Shown here: piece by piece, positions 14,001 to 27,800 of the stretch | Numbering within the stretch: the stretch's first letter is position 1 | How the letters are laid out: every line of letters begins with the position of its first letter | NCBI RefSeq assembly: GCF_020882245.1 | Contig: NC_083597.1 | Span: 73,076,152-73,140,151 of the forward strand | Origin: Rhopalosiphum padi | Taxonomy: Eukaryota > Arthropoda > Insecta > Hemiptera > Aphididae | Direction of reading: 5' to 3' | DNA: 64,000 nt | Made by a program: the position numbers and the translations under genes | The notes under the pieces: generated by a model | What the model was told of the DNA's origin: nothing | Seen by the model: only the letters and a program-made list of their open reading frames with translations | Database searches by the model: none

Positions 14001-15790
14001 CAGAACACATCTTTCGCACGCATCCCTCATCGTTAGAGATTCAGGCCTTTGTATAAATATTTCAAGTCTTGTCCACAATTACTGGCCTTTCTCTCCATTT
14101 ACGCATAGAAGTTCTAAACTAATGTATTAGTTGGTTCACACGTACAACGGATAATGGTCGTAATCCGTAAAACGAATAATAATAATAATAATAATATGGT
14201 GCACCACCTGTACGACCATCGGTTGCAGACGACTGAAAAGTGAAAACCGATGCGAAATTTAAAATACGCGTAAAAAAGAATAATGATGATGATAATGATG
14301 ATGACGATGTCCATAATGATAGCTGACTCTTAAATATATGACAACCGATATAATAGGTAGGAAATGTTATTATCAGCGAATGGTTCGCCTATACAATACG
14401 ATTTTTATACGTACCACTGTCACAATGATGTTTTTCGGTTGACTTTTATAGCTGAAAAATAAAATGCTAAGGCGTGAAAAAAATAATAATATAACTGCAG
14501 TGATACACAAATACTTTTTTTTTCATTTTTTTTTTTTTGTTTTTTTTTATTAACTAGAATCGTTTATTAATGAAACAATGTAAAAAAAAAAAAGTTCACA
14601 TGATATTGCTCATTATTATTGCCAAGAGGACATAATATTATATGTCGTTGTTATTATCATTATTACAATATACATATTAGACCGTCGTACAATATAATAT
14701 TATTATTATCTATCGTACACACGTCGTGATACAATATTACAAACGATTTATTACATAATTCTATAGGTAGCGATCATTTTCTGTAAACGACATTGCAACT
14801 GCGGCATGTAAATATAATATAATAACAATGTTACGGATATACCTAAGCAGTTTTTTTTTTTAAATTATCGTTTTACAATACAATAATAATATTATATAAT
14901 ACGTATACATACGTTATATTATAATAGTAGAGGCATCAGCTCAAAACTTACAAACACAATATTGTTTTTGTATACATACACACTTTATACGTACCAAAAC
15001 GCATCACAGATTATTATTATAATTATTTTTTTTTGATCAAAGAGTCGGATCTATTTTGTTTTAAAAAACGTTATTTTCCTAAACTGTACCCCATTCAATA
15101 ATACGGTGTGCTATGTTGTTTACGATGGTGCTATTCAAACACTATTATACTCATATAATACTCATCGATTACTATCGCGATTTATTGTTATTAAATGTGA
15201 TTTACAGTGTCGAAATTAACAGGATATTTTTCATCAGTAACTTAAACCGTCGTATTTCTATTAAAAGCGAATCCAAAGTATTTTAGATTTCCCAAGAATC
15301 TAAAAAAAAACGGGTGTTGATGCGACCTTTTATCGATGTTACCATACGTTCATCTTTTTCATAATTTAAGTGTGTACGTTTTTTCTTTATTTACTCTAGC
15401 CTGTTTAGGTCGGCTAGGTGAGCTATTAATAAATTGATATGACTTATAATAATTCTGAAACGAGTATGTATACGTCTTATATAATTTAATATGATTTTAT
15501 TATTGTTATTTATTTTTTTGAATACAAGCGATAAAATAATATACAATTTATATAAAAAATAAAAAAAAACATTGAAAACCTACGATAATAATAAATTACA
15601 AGAATAAACACGTAAAAAATAAGGGGTAGAAAAAAAACACTTAAAACAAACGTAAAATGAGAATGGAAGTAATATAATATCTAACAATATTATAAAATCG
15701 TATATAATAATTACACGTGGCGCGCGTGTGTCGTACTTATATTTATTATTATATCATGATACACGCACGCCGATAAATTTAAAAACTATT
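11059..15790. other. Intergenic DNA with trinucleotide microsatellites
   Basis: CpG-richer at 11.26-11.86 kb, with AAT/ATT and ACG trinucleotide runs (11.34-11.43, 11.54 and 11.74 kb); elsewhere AT-rich. Also an AAT run near 14.18 kb and GAT runs near 14.28 kb. The minus-strand frames at 11.26-11.63 kb are products of these simple repeats. No gene seen. Confidence 0.5.
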
Positions 15791-15952
15791 GGATGTAAAG
15801 GACTAGATTAATTAAATTCTAGATGTTAATGACTAGACAAGTAAATGACTAGATGAGAATGACTAGACGAGTAAATGACTAGATGTTAATGACTAGACGA
15901 GTAAATGATTAGATGTTAATGACTAGACGAGTAAATGACTAGATTTAAATGA
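15791..15952. repeat. 30-bp tandem repeat, about five copies
   Basis: Exact 30-base register at 15791, 15821, 15851, 15881 and 15911, with a partial unit from 15941. The consensus unit is AGATGTTAATGACT followed by AGACGAGTAAATGACT, so each unit is itself two related halves of 14 and 16 bases sharing AATGACTAGA. The central copies differ by one to three bases; the outer copies are more diverged, as expected for a decaying minisatellite. It has no coding potential. Confidence 0.9.
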
Positions 15953-18900
15953 ATATTTTTTAGGACGCGCGAGAAATGTCGTTAGAATAAGACTAAGACC
16001 GTAACAGATTTTATAATATTATATTATAAATACAATAAGCTAAAAAGCTGCACAAATTTATTGTCCTAACAATAATTTTTAGCAATTTCGAAGCTATAAT
16101 AATTATTTAACATTTTTTACGAGTGGTACCGAAGACTGTCATTTAGAATATTGCCATCACCCGGGGTTATTACGGAGATATATTTTTAAGCTATGAGTTA
16201 GAAGACGACTGAAGGGCTTGCTACTAAAATCAGATGTAACCTGAAACTTTTTGGAATAATTAAAAACTCTTTTATGATTTTTAATTCGATGAAAGATGCT
16301 GGAAATATTGTATAGAACCTGTTGGTTTCAACTGTTTTCTATAAACATTTAAAAAAAAACCTAATGAACTTAAATCGTCATGTTCTTATTTGAAGAATTT
16401 TTTCCAACGTTTTCATCTTTTTTTTTTTATTGAATAATTATTCATTTAATTTTTAATGGAACAAAACTATATTTTACATTAACCAAGTAGTAGAATATGC
16501 ATGTACGTATACGAATTATATTTGCTAATTATTGTGTTAAAATGTATTATAATTTGCAGTAATAAAAAGTAAACCAGATAAGTCTATTTACTGAGAAAAC
16601 AATATTTGTACGTATAACGGATTAATCTGGTTGCTGCACCAACCTGTTGAGTATTTTTTCTTTGTTTTTTATTCCGTAAAAAAAGCGTATTTCAAAATAA
16701 TTAGTGGAAGTGTTAGATTTTTTGCAGCATTCTATTATTCGTCTAATGCTCGTGAAATCGAGGGGATTAATAAAATAGTATGTAGTACATGATATTACGG
16801 CATTCGATACGAATAAATAATTTATTTTTATATTCGTTACATTTCATTATCTATAACTATGTTTTTATTTCGCCGAGAAGTTTTGCGTGACTCATAAGTT
16901 ATTCAGTGGGAAACATTCAGGCTATTGCGCATCGGTCGTCCAATTGGACGAACATTATTTCGACAAAAATGACAGCCTCGTAATAGCAGCAAGTTTTGAT
17001 GACGCGCGTCGGCGTTTTCGGTAAGTCCGCACTCGACATAGATATCTCCTCCAGGCGCATAGTCTATAACAATATAGAGGTACCTACGGTGTACGCCAAG
17101 TTATTGTCGTTCGGTTTTCGCGCGTCCTATGAGATTTAAAAAAAAAACTAATAAAATAATAATATTGTGATTCCGCGCGCGCGAAATCCAACCGTCGTTG
17201 GCGAAAATTAATTATTATTGTTCTTATAATATTTAACGATCGTGTTGTTTCATTTTGTTCTATTTAAAGATCGTTTTATCGTCGTCTCTTCGTTCGTCAG
17301 TGGATCAAATGCGCGCGCATAAAAGGAGGGGAACGTTTGTATTTGTATACAATAATAAATTATTTAGTCGCTAAAGACTATCTTAATATAAACCCTACGA
17401 CCGCGATCAGCGGCACTATCGTCACAAGTATATGTAATACGAATTACAAATACCTATACGACTAAAGCGTGACTTAAAAACTAATGTATATTCAAATAAA
17501 AAATAAATAAATCGGCAAAAACCCGCTAGAAAAAATTACGTTAAAAAAAATTCTTAAATACGTCTAATTATAATAATAATAATAATAATAATAGTAATAA
17601 TATTTATGATGGCGGTGGCGGTGTGACAATAAGCATCGTAATGAGGCTAGTCATAGTACGACGCGATTACTCACGATACAATAATATGATAAACATTACA
17701 GCTAAAACGGATATGAACGTATTTTGTTCTCGTTCACAAATCAGTACGATATATTATCTCATAAGAATAATAATAATAGTAATAATATTATATCGTTGCG
17801 TTATACAAAACTAAACATTTAAAATTTTATTGAGCATTACAAATCGTGGTTATATAAATGGTTTATAATATTATAGTCTCATAGATCATGTTCCGAAACC
17901 CTATCTATTAGTTAAACGTTAAATAATATAATCAATAATGATGATAATGATGACGATGATAATAATAAGTTATTACCACATACACTGCGCAATGTCAAAT
18001 TGGTAAATACGCGCCGCGCCTAAATCTATATTTTCTTACGTAAATGCGTAGTGATTATTATATTATTATTATAATACTAAATTTATATACAGAGTACAAT
18101 GATTAAACGGTAAAGCAAATACAACGTATACACATAATAATATAATAATATGTATTTGTGTATACGTATATTATAATATGTGAATTGATATCATATTAAT
18201 ACGTTTAGTACGATAATAATATTATTATATAAATTAAACTACTACCAAGAATAAAATACTAAAAAATACGATTCATCTCTCTCTCTCTACGTTTTAAATT
18301 AATAATAACATTATGATAATATTGCCAAAGTTATAATAATAATATATTATTTATATTATTATTATTATAAGTCTTTCTATATACGCCAACGCGTAGCGAG
18401 CACACCGTGCCGTACCTAAAAAATATTGGAAGCTTCGTGTGTATACTATTGCGCGCGTTTAATCCTAAAATACAAAATATAATGATAACGCGGTAACTTA
18501 GAATACCTAACATTATATCGTATAATATATAAAAATGTCTAATGATATATAAAAGTATTGCGATACTGTCGATCGCCGTGGTACGGATGGTCGTCGGAAA
18601 CGATTTTCTGAAATCTCGAGATGAACATAATATTATTGCAATGTTGTGGCGTGATGATATTAGGATCAGCAGCGTATAAGCTCGGAATTGAAGAGAAATC
18701 ATCTGTCATCGACCGAGACGGTATCAACACATGGAATAACTGACTTAAGACTTAAAATCTGTTAAAATATATTATGCAGTTACAAGGATTATAATAGTAT
18801 ATTATATTAGTTGCTTACTATTGTGCGGAATTAAATGCTGTAAAAAAAAAAAAAATATATAAAATAATAATAACAATGAAATACAATTCGACGCAATAAA

Positions 18901-21149
18901 AATGCATAATATGTACCTATGCGCTTGGATTTTCAGGAAAAAGTACTTGAAAAAAATAATTTGAAACAAAAAGTAGTTTTTTTATTGTGGTATTTGTACC
19001 ACGACCATCGTACAACGTAGTGCTGGATGACGCTGCGAACGTCACTGACGGGAATTCAATTTCTAGACTGAAGTAATAATAATAATAATAATAGTAATAA
19101 TAATTATGATAATAGAATATCGTCTCCGGAAACAATAACGTTGCGGCGGTTGCAGGTTTTAGACCTTTATTGGCCATATTCGATAACGAATATTTTGGTG
19201 TGCGATTAACGATCGGATCATTAATTCGGATGAGACACTGATACTGAACCACGGAGCATAATAACAATTAGTCTGAATCGTCGACCAAAGTCGTGCATTT
19301 CGTAAACGTCTTTTTAACGACGTCCCTCGTCGCCCGTCGTGTGATTTCGCTGAACGCCACACTTAGAAATAATACGGGCTCGAAATGATATCATTAAAAA
19401 AGCCGTTTTTTACAGATTTTCAAAAATTTATTTCGTGGTGTAAAATACTACTTTCATTATTAAGAATACGCAACCGCGTGTAGAAATAAATCCGATTTTT
19501 CATGTGACGGCCACCTACAATTTTCAGATAATCATCTCAACAGCGGGAAAGGACGGACCTACCTACCTAACTATTATTCACTATAATCTATACATATTAT
19601 GTTTATACTCAGCCTTTGATTAAATTTAAAAATGGTAAAATTTATAATATTATGTATAATCACTCTAAAATACACTATCGTAAAAGTTTATAAGTAATAA
19701 AAATTTTGCTAAATAAACGCGTTTTCGTATTTTTTTATTATTTTTTTTTTTTTGAAACTTAAGTGTAAAAATCAAATTAAAATCTCTTTCGATATAGTAC
19801 GAAAATCATTCAAACCATCAGTTAAAATTTTAAAATACTTGTTTAATCCAAAATCACAGCCTGCTAATGTATTATTCAATCCTATTTTGTCGTGTTCAAA
19901 CAATGTAATGTAATAATGAAATATTTGTACATAATTTTGGTTGGTTTTTTTAGTTAAATTAATGTCCACAGAGTGGTATTATAATGATGATGACGCTAAT
20001 CATATATTTTTATAATAATATATAGAAGTTTTATCGAAATACTACGACTTACTAAGTATACTTTTACCACGTGCGCGAACATAATTTTAAAAAACTTCTC
20101 CGTTAGATTTCAATTTTCAACTATCGAGCAATACACAAAATATATTATTACACCAAACGGTTTTTAAACATTCATCGCGCGTCTAATATTATGTAAAGGT
20201 TTGTATAAAAAGTAAAACGAAAAAAAAACATGATATATTTGTATTACGTATGTTCACCTTGCAATATTTGAGCAAATATTTTCCTGAATATCATATAACA
20301 ATATTATTGAATTGTTACATAATATCCGCCCAATAGTCAAAAACCAAAAACGGCTCGAAAAGCATAGTAATATTATTGAAAAAAAAAGTCTATTAAAATC
20401 ATATCGTTGTATCATTGGTCGAGCGCGATCGCTGTCGTACGGACATGTAATAATTCATATCAATCTGATAATATAATATTATTAAAGTCGTCGCCGTCGT
20501 CGTCAAACCGTAAAAATTGTCGTAGAAAAAAAAACCGTGTAATAAACATACACACGATGGGGATCGGCATATTATATAAAATCAATATGACGATGAGAAA
20601 AAAAAAACGTTTCTCTAAAAATATACTATCAGCCTAACACTGTTTAATGTTTACAAAACATTAATATTATTGCTTGTTTGAAAACACACACTAGTCTACC
20701 TATATATTATTATTTATAATATTATTATTACGATATTGGCGAACCGGTAAATAAATTGCGCGCGCTCGGAGGTACTGCTAGGCACAGGCTGTGGTGATGA
20801 TGATGATGATGATAATAATAATAATATTGCGTTATCTTATAAACTAGGCGATAATACTGCTATCAACTATAGTAATATATAATAATAAAAAATACGTGAA
20901 ACCTATCCTCATACACATGCCTATTATATATGTCCTTAATAATAATATTAAGTACCGTTACGTCGATACATTAAAAACTAAATTTACAATAATATCGTAG
21001 TCGTATCGCTACCATTACAATAATAATAAAAAATAATAATATAATTATTTTATATTTGGTGTCACAGTTGTCTGTTCCGTGTCTTTCGGGGGGTGATAGA
21101 AAATAATGAAAATAAAAATTGAAAAAAATCGTCAAAATCGTTTACGTTA
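15953..21149. other. Intergenic DNA 3' of scrt
   Basis: AT-rich sequence with CpG-richer patches at 16.88-17.45, 18.0-18.7, 19.0-19.56 and 20.38-20.85 kb. Microsatellites include TAA runs at 17.57 kb, ATT runs at 18.3 kb, AAT runs at 19.08 kb and a GAT/AAT run at 20.8 kb. Short open frames here are unlike known proteins. The patches could be regulatory or the extended 3' end of scrt. Confidence 0.45.
20795..20826. repeat. (GAT)n(AAT)n compound microsatellite
   Basis: GATGATGATGATGAT passing directly into AATAATAATAAT. Confidence 0.85.
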
Positions 21150-21155
21150 TTTATT
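21150..21155 (-). terminator. Candidate poly(A) signal of scrt
   Basis: AATAAA on the minus strand, about 175 bases after the TAA stop. It is the first canonical hexamer I see downstream of the stop in the 3' direction. In DNA this AT-rich such hexamers are common, so the actual cleavage site may be farther on. Confidence 0.35.
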
Positions 21156-21330
21156 AAACGTGTTTTTTTTACTTCGGAGGCGGCGGCGGCTGCTCCGTCG
21201 ATCGTCGTCGTCGGTGTCATTAGTCCGACAACACTTGGATCTCGTCGGCGGCGTCGGCGACTGCGGCGGCGGCGAACCGTATGACCGACGTCCGCCGGGG
21301 CGTCTGCTGCTGCGGCGCCGCTCGACGACG
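21156..21330 (-). other. Probable scrt 3' UTR start
   Basis: The sequence between the stop codon and the first AATAAA on the minus strand. Its first half is still GC-rich (CGCCGCC-type runs) and it becomes AT-rich towards the hexamer. It is assigned by position only. Confidence 0.4.
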
Positions 21331-21854
21331 TTATCCGTCCCGGGTGGCCGTGTCCCGGTCGTCCTGCTGCTGCGGCTGTTGCGGCGACGACGGTGACGAC
21401 GGCGACGGTGAAGCGGCGGCGACCGCGGCCGCCGGCGCGCAGCCCGCCTCCAGGTGCTTGTTCAGGTACGACTTGAGCGCGAACGACTTGCGGCACCAGT
21501 GGCACGCGAAGTTTTTGTCGCCCGAGTGGGTCATCATGTGCGCGCGCAGGTTGGACCGGTCCGCGAACGCTTTGCCGCACTGCGCGCACGCGTACGGCTT
21601 CTCGCCGGTGTGCGACCTCAGGTGGCCCTGCAACAGCCACGGCCGGCTGAACATCTTGCCGCATACGCCGCATGCGTGCGACAGCTTGTGCGTGAGCAGG
21701 TGCATGGCGAGCGCGGGCATGCTGACGTACGCTTTGCCGCACGCGTTGCACCGCTTTGCCGACTGCGAGTCCAGGCTCCGGTGTGTCTGCTTGTGCCGCG
21801 ACAAGTTCGACGACGTCGCGTAGTGCTTGCCGCAATCCGTGCACGTGTAACGGG
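21331..21854 (-). CDS. scrt: scrt coding exon 4: five C2H2/C2HC zinc fingers and C-terminal tail
   Basis: The acceptor is CTACACCACAG (AG at 21856-21855). The leading CC joins the G of exon 3 to make Ala 271. Fingers by Cys/His positions: ZF1 C275-C278-H291-H295; ZF2 C306-C309-H322-H326; ZF3 C332-C335-H348-H352; ZF4 C360-C363-H376-H380; ZF5 C388-C391-H404-C409, the C2HC form usual for the last Snail-family finger. A TGEKP linker joins ZF3 and ZF4. ZF1-ZF2 are separated by RSLDSQSAK, a Scratch hallmark. After ZF5 comes a 35-residue tail rich in Ala, Pro, Ser and Gln, ending TATRDG at TAA. An ATG at 21870 lies upstream of the acceptor in intron sequence and is not the start. The exon is strongly GC-rich, so it casts long open frames on other strands and phases. 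Confidence 0.95.
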
Positions 21855-24800
21855 CTGTGGTGTAGCACATAGATAAGGACAGAGAAACACATACGAGTTA
21901 GTTATTTTATATTTTGTCATAAACTCGTAACACAATTGTAGGTATTATACGGGCCAAACGTTCACACAGCATTTTTCGTTCAACAATACGTTTATTCACA
22001 TTCTGAATGCTGGCATTTTTAAATATGAATTTAAATATTTTCAAAATGTTGACACTGTTTTTCTAAAAGTAGTGCACTACGTATACAGACTAGGAGTTCA
22101 AAGGAGGATGCCTTTTTTACGGAAAATTATATTTAATAGATTGTAGTTTTTTATTATTATTATATTTACTCGTATATGTACCCATAAAATTCCCTAATTC
22201 GACATTTTAACGAGTTGTTTTTAAGTTATTAAGATATTTGTATAATAATACATTAAAAATAATAAAAAAAAATTAAAATATGTGTGATAAAGAATAAAAT
22301 ATTTATTATAATTGGACCATTTTTATATATTATAAACATTGATAAATAGTTAATATAATTTACTAAAATTATTGTTAATTTTCCATAATGATTTCAAAAG
22401 TTTGACGCATAACTATGAGAAATATCGGTTTTGGTTTGGCAAAGGTGATAATAAGGCGTTATATAATTTCAAAACGTTTTATTACAAGTGTGAAGAAAAC
22501 TATTACGATTTAAATATGCTCATAACTCAGTTATATAAAATAGACCAATTTTTTCTTGGGTTTTTCCTTGGTAAAAAAAAAATGGATTCAGGTCTACTGA
22601 TTCATGCGAATGAAAAATTTAACTATAAATAATACCTACACTGGAGTCAGGCATCTCCCACGCACCGTCGCTTGCAGCGTATAACAGACACAGAGCTCGT
22701 AATCGGATGATATTTTTTCGCATAAATAATAATGAGAGTAAACATTTTTAAAACCATGGAGAATACCATTGTATACTACCAGAGAAAATTAATGTGGTGG
22801 AAAAATAAAAAGAAAAAAGTCGCAGGGAAAATTATTAACATAATAATATATTATTATATTATGTGCGCCACGGCCGACGAGAGGTTGAGAGTGAGAGAGA
22901 GAAAGATAGTTCGTGACTCGGTGTAGCAGGATGGATTGGAAACCGGGTGGAAAAAAAACAATTGATACGGCGTGGATCTTTACATAAAATATAATAATAC
23001 ATATTATGTGGCGCGAAATGACGAGTAGAAAAAAACCCTCAAAGAGTTCGACGTCAAAAGAAATACGCGTAACCCCGGTATAAATCTTAACGCCCTAGGT
23101 ATAATTTAAAGGCAAATGTGATTAAAGAACTCCGTGGCCCGACGGTGGTAGCGGATTCGACACCGAGTCGAATCGGAAGTATAAAGTTCCACTTACAAAA
23201 ATAACGATTGTATAGTCTAAACGATTTATCATTTATTATTATTTCGATATGGCTCGCGGTAAAATCGACGACCACGAACGGTGTGCGTGTTATACGCCCA
23301 ATATTTATTATTATAATTATAGTCCAACCGACCATAATGCACTATAGGTAGAACGATTATTATTATTACAAAACGTTCATGAACCGGAATGTTTCTCATT
23401 TTATCCGTTCACCCCCACCCGAAACATTTTAAATTTGTAATAACAACTTGTACAAACAATAATTTTATGTTGTTCCATTCGCACACACACTCACAGCAGC
23501 TATAGCGATGTAAAATTTGTGCACCCAGATGTTAACGATGTTGATACAATATTTATAATCTTTTTATATTTTGAGCTCAGTTAATAATAATATTATCTTA
23601 ATCGTTGTAATGAAAACCACTTAACCTACGTATTAAATAAATGTATTAATGTTTCAAAGCAAGCTAAAAATTGATTAATTTAAGATGTCTTTTATTTTTT
23701 ATTTATTTGTTTTCAAAAATATAAGAAATATATTATCTGGAAATTTTTTTTTTAAATTTTAATCGTTTTTACGATTTTACAATGCTAGGTTTATTTTCAG
23801 TATTAAACCTAAAATAATAATACGTTAATAACGTAGCTGTATGATTGGAGATGCAATCGATTACGGTGGACGTTCGTGCAGTGGCCAAGGAAAATAACCA
23901 CACCAAAAACGACGTAGAAAAACTCAATACTATTAATATTATTATATTACATTTTGTATCCCGTGATGGGATATGAAATTATCGAGTTTCCGAAATATTC
24001 GTGACCGCTCCATACACGTCCAAGGATCATCGTTTTTTCCAACTTATATATTATGAAAATATTTTGATGATGATGATAATAATAATAATTATTATAATTT
24101 GTAATGGTATAATAACAAATGATAATTCTCGCTATCCTCTTGATTTAATATAATTACGTATTGTTATATTATCAAAACAAATTGGGGCTCTAGATTGGCA
24201 GAAAACGTAAAAATAGTTGATAGATGAATCGATGTCAAATTATTTTTATCTACTTCATCTTTTGAGAGAACAATTTTGATCAATTGATAAAAATTAAAAA
24301 TAATTTTGAATGATGTCCTCATGTTTTTGACAAATATTTAAACACCACCGCGATTGTCTATATATAGGTATATAGGACCGATTGCGTTAGAGTCTCTCGA
24401 CAGAGCGCACTAAATAAATTAAAAAAAAATTAATAAGATTTCGATATAAATATAGTTTGAAAAGTAAAATCATAATATAATAGTCTGTGCAGTATGACTT
24501 CTCTCTATATTCGTTCCATTTTGCGCTTCTATTAATCACGCAGAGTAAAAATTTGAACTCTAAAATTTCAAATCCTTTACGTATAGGAACTGTATTTTTT
24601 GCAACTATTAAATTTTAATATTATTACATTTAGCTGTTTTTAATATAAAATTATGATTTTTAAATTATACTCGATCGGGCCATGTAAATATTTTCAAAAC
24701 AAATGTACTCAATACTATCAACTTTAGAGTGTGGGTTGTGTTTACTGATTAAATTACAAGTTCTGGTTGATCCATATAAATTTAAATCCATAAAATATAG

Positions 24801-27800
24801 TAAATGATTATTTACCTCGCGAGACAAATTGAAATTTAAAGAATCACTATGTACTCGTAATATTATACAGTTTGAACCAAAAACTAAAATGGGAATTCAT
24901 CGATTCGATCACCGAATTTGAATAAAATTACTGTATCAAATACGCGGAATACGATGTTTTCAATTACAGTAGTCGAAATGGCGTACAGTTAGTCTTTGCT
25001 AGTCAGTTGAATATTTTAATACTCTCTCCCTCTCTTTCTCTCTCTCTCTCTCACCCCTACTCTTTCTCTCTCTCTACCTCTTTAGACAACGATGTGCCTT
25101 TCCATCAACTCAAACGGCGAAAAGCCATTGGTTTGTTTTTGATATTTAACGATCGACGGTCGGTTGTCAGATCAGTGATGCTCATTTTGTGACCCGAATA
25201 CAAATAGACATATTTAATTCCCTGGAAATAAATGTATCCCGATTCCTTCACCTTGGTTCACAAAATGCTATTTATAATTATTTAATTTATTTAAATTATT
25301 ATTTAACAACATTTCAGCTATGAAATATTACTATGTTCTATAAAATTACAAATTAACAATATTAAATTTGACTTTATAATGATATAATAATAATAATTTA
25401 AAATTCAATACTTTTTGAGATCAAAAATGCATGTTAGTGGATTAAAATAATAATCTATACTAAGAAAATGTCCAAAACTCACTCATTCATCAACTCTCAG
25501 ATCAAATTCAGTTAAACTGCTGGATTTAGATACTTGACATTTTGGTGATAAATATCTGTTATAGTATAGGAATGGAATAAGATGATATGAAAAAATTTAA
25601 AAATATTTGCATATTAGCTTACACAGGAATTTTGTTATTGAAATTTAAAATATTTTGTATAAATATAAAGTTTGCTAGTTATAGAAAATGTAGTCATTAA
25701 TAGTTACCACACAACTTTTGAAAATGACTTTTTAGCTGTTGAAAATCGATTATTATTATTATTATTTATTATTTGTTGTTTTTTTTTATGTATATCTTGT
25801 GTATCACCAATGAAAGATATTTAGAATTTAGACAATTAATTATTATGATTTATAAATGTAACACAGATATATTTAGTTTTCTGTTTGTTTATCAAAGGCT
25901 TCGAAATGGTTCAACCAATTTGGATGAAGTTTTTACATATATTGAATTATTTGATAAATAAAGTTATTATTATGATTAAATACATAAATATGTATTTGAT
26001 ATTTAATCAAGACAACTTAAATAACTATGTTAAACATGTGTGCAGTTTACATTTAATAAAGTTTTAGACTGGCATAATTTATATGTCACAGACAATGCCA
26101 TGAAAATTAATTAAAAAAATGTATCGACTACAGATTAACTTTATTCAAATCCGTAGTTTTTGAAAGATTTTCATAAAATGTATATAAATATATTTAGTAT
26201 AGTACGTATAGTCGTATATGTTTATGAAAGGTAACTTTTTATTACTTATTTTTCAATTTCCAACTCATAAATGTCGAATATCACATAGCTGTTTCAAATA
26301 CTGCTTCGAGTGTCCCCACGTTTCTCATTTTTAATTTTTATCTCGGAGGGAAGAGGTTATATTGTGTTTAATTTTACGGTTTTTCGGTGACGTGTTTAAA
26401 TAATTTTATGTTTTTTTTCACAAAGTTGTTAAATTATGAAAATTATAGTATATTATAATATTATGTAAACAATTGCATTTCATTCGAAAACTGTGACGGA
26501 CGAAACCGGTAAATTCAGACAGTATATTATTGTTAACAGACGGGCCTAGTAAAATAAGTAAAATGCATAAATAAATTTCGTATAGGTATCAAAATAAAAT
26601 ATAAACAATTGAATTCCGAAATCAATAGGTTAGAGTTTATGACTTTTTTTTATGTAAAACACGTAAGACGCACTCGGGTAATATATATTCAGTTATAACA
26701 ACGACCGAAAACGCAGTATTTCCTATCTATACTGCGTACCTACGTGGGCTATTGCCATCGGGACGTGAAAAATGAATAGAGGTCACAATTGGCTACCGTA
26801 ATCGGGCGATCCCTACCCTCCCGACCGATTACCACACAACGGTTTCCCGAAATTCATGTTGAACGAGAGGCGTGCATGCGCTTATATACGTGTTGTACAT
26901 TATATTATTATATTATTGTATATATCGTATATATATAAATATATGATATATTATACGCACAACATGCATGTCATATGCGCCGTGCGCATAATGATATGCG
27001 GACAAAAAAAAATCGATAGTCCGCTGCGGTAATACAACGGACATCGCGACGACTACGGAGGTGTTGCGCGCTAAAAACGTCTCGGGGCCGCGCCCGGCTG
27101 CCACTGCGTATATATTTATACTGGAAAACGATATTAAGGGTATAATACGCGCGGATAAGGTCGCAAAGTTCGTTAGCGGAAAACGAAAACAAACTCTGGT
27201 GTTTTTTTTTTTTATTGGGAAACTTTTAATCGCGCGCGAAATGCGAATGCCGTCCCCAAACGCACGATCCCTTGTTTTCGACATAGAAATGGAAATAGGT
27301 TATGCACTTAATATTACGAAGTATTAAGCCTCACGTCGTTTCCGATAATAGTCCAAAGACACGGGCATCGACTAGGACTAGTGAAAAATTCAAAGCCGAG
27401 TCAAAAGTTAATCGTTTCAACTTTTAATTTATAACTGATTAGTCGATTTTGTAATAATATACTTAATAACTTGAAAGTTTAAGCATCAATTTTACATGAC
27501 TTGGTTTTTCCCCCGTTTATTTGAAAAATAACACGTTGAGTTAAAATCATCTGTATACGTCATACACTCATACTATCTATACATATATAAGAACTGTAGT
27601 TAAAATTAATGAGTTTTTAAAATTTTTTTTTATGTTTAATCACTCTATACACGATGGTTTTAAGTAAAAATGAACACATAAAATATATTTCTCGCTTTAA
27701 TATTATATAAGTTAATACAAACGCATAATTTCCAAAGCGTATGACGATTCTAAATAATAGTCTAGAATGCAATAAACATATATAATATGATATATTTGTA

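Noticed and set aside
18331..18702. 123-codon minus-strand frame
   Set aside because: No known motif, repeat-derived Asn/Ile end and no splice or start evidence.
21868..21870. ATG at 21870 as start of a separate zinc-finger gene
   Set aside because: It lies in intron sequence upstream of the CACAG acceptor; the exon joins in phase to exon 3, and Scratch needs its N-terminal SNAG region.
21281..21876. Long plus-strand frames of 180 and 140 codons
   Set aside because: They lie opposite scrt exon 4 and are antisense shadows of its finger codons.
21062..21892. 276-codon minus-strand frame overlapping the zinc-finger exon
   Set aside because: It is in a different phase from the finger frame; its Arg/Ala/Val-rich translation is a shadow of the GC-rich scrt exon 4.
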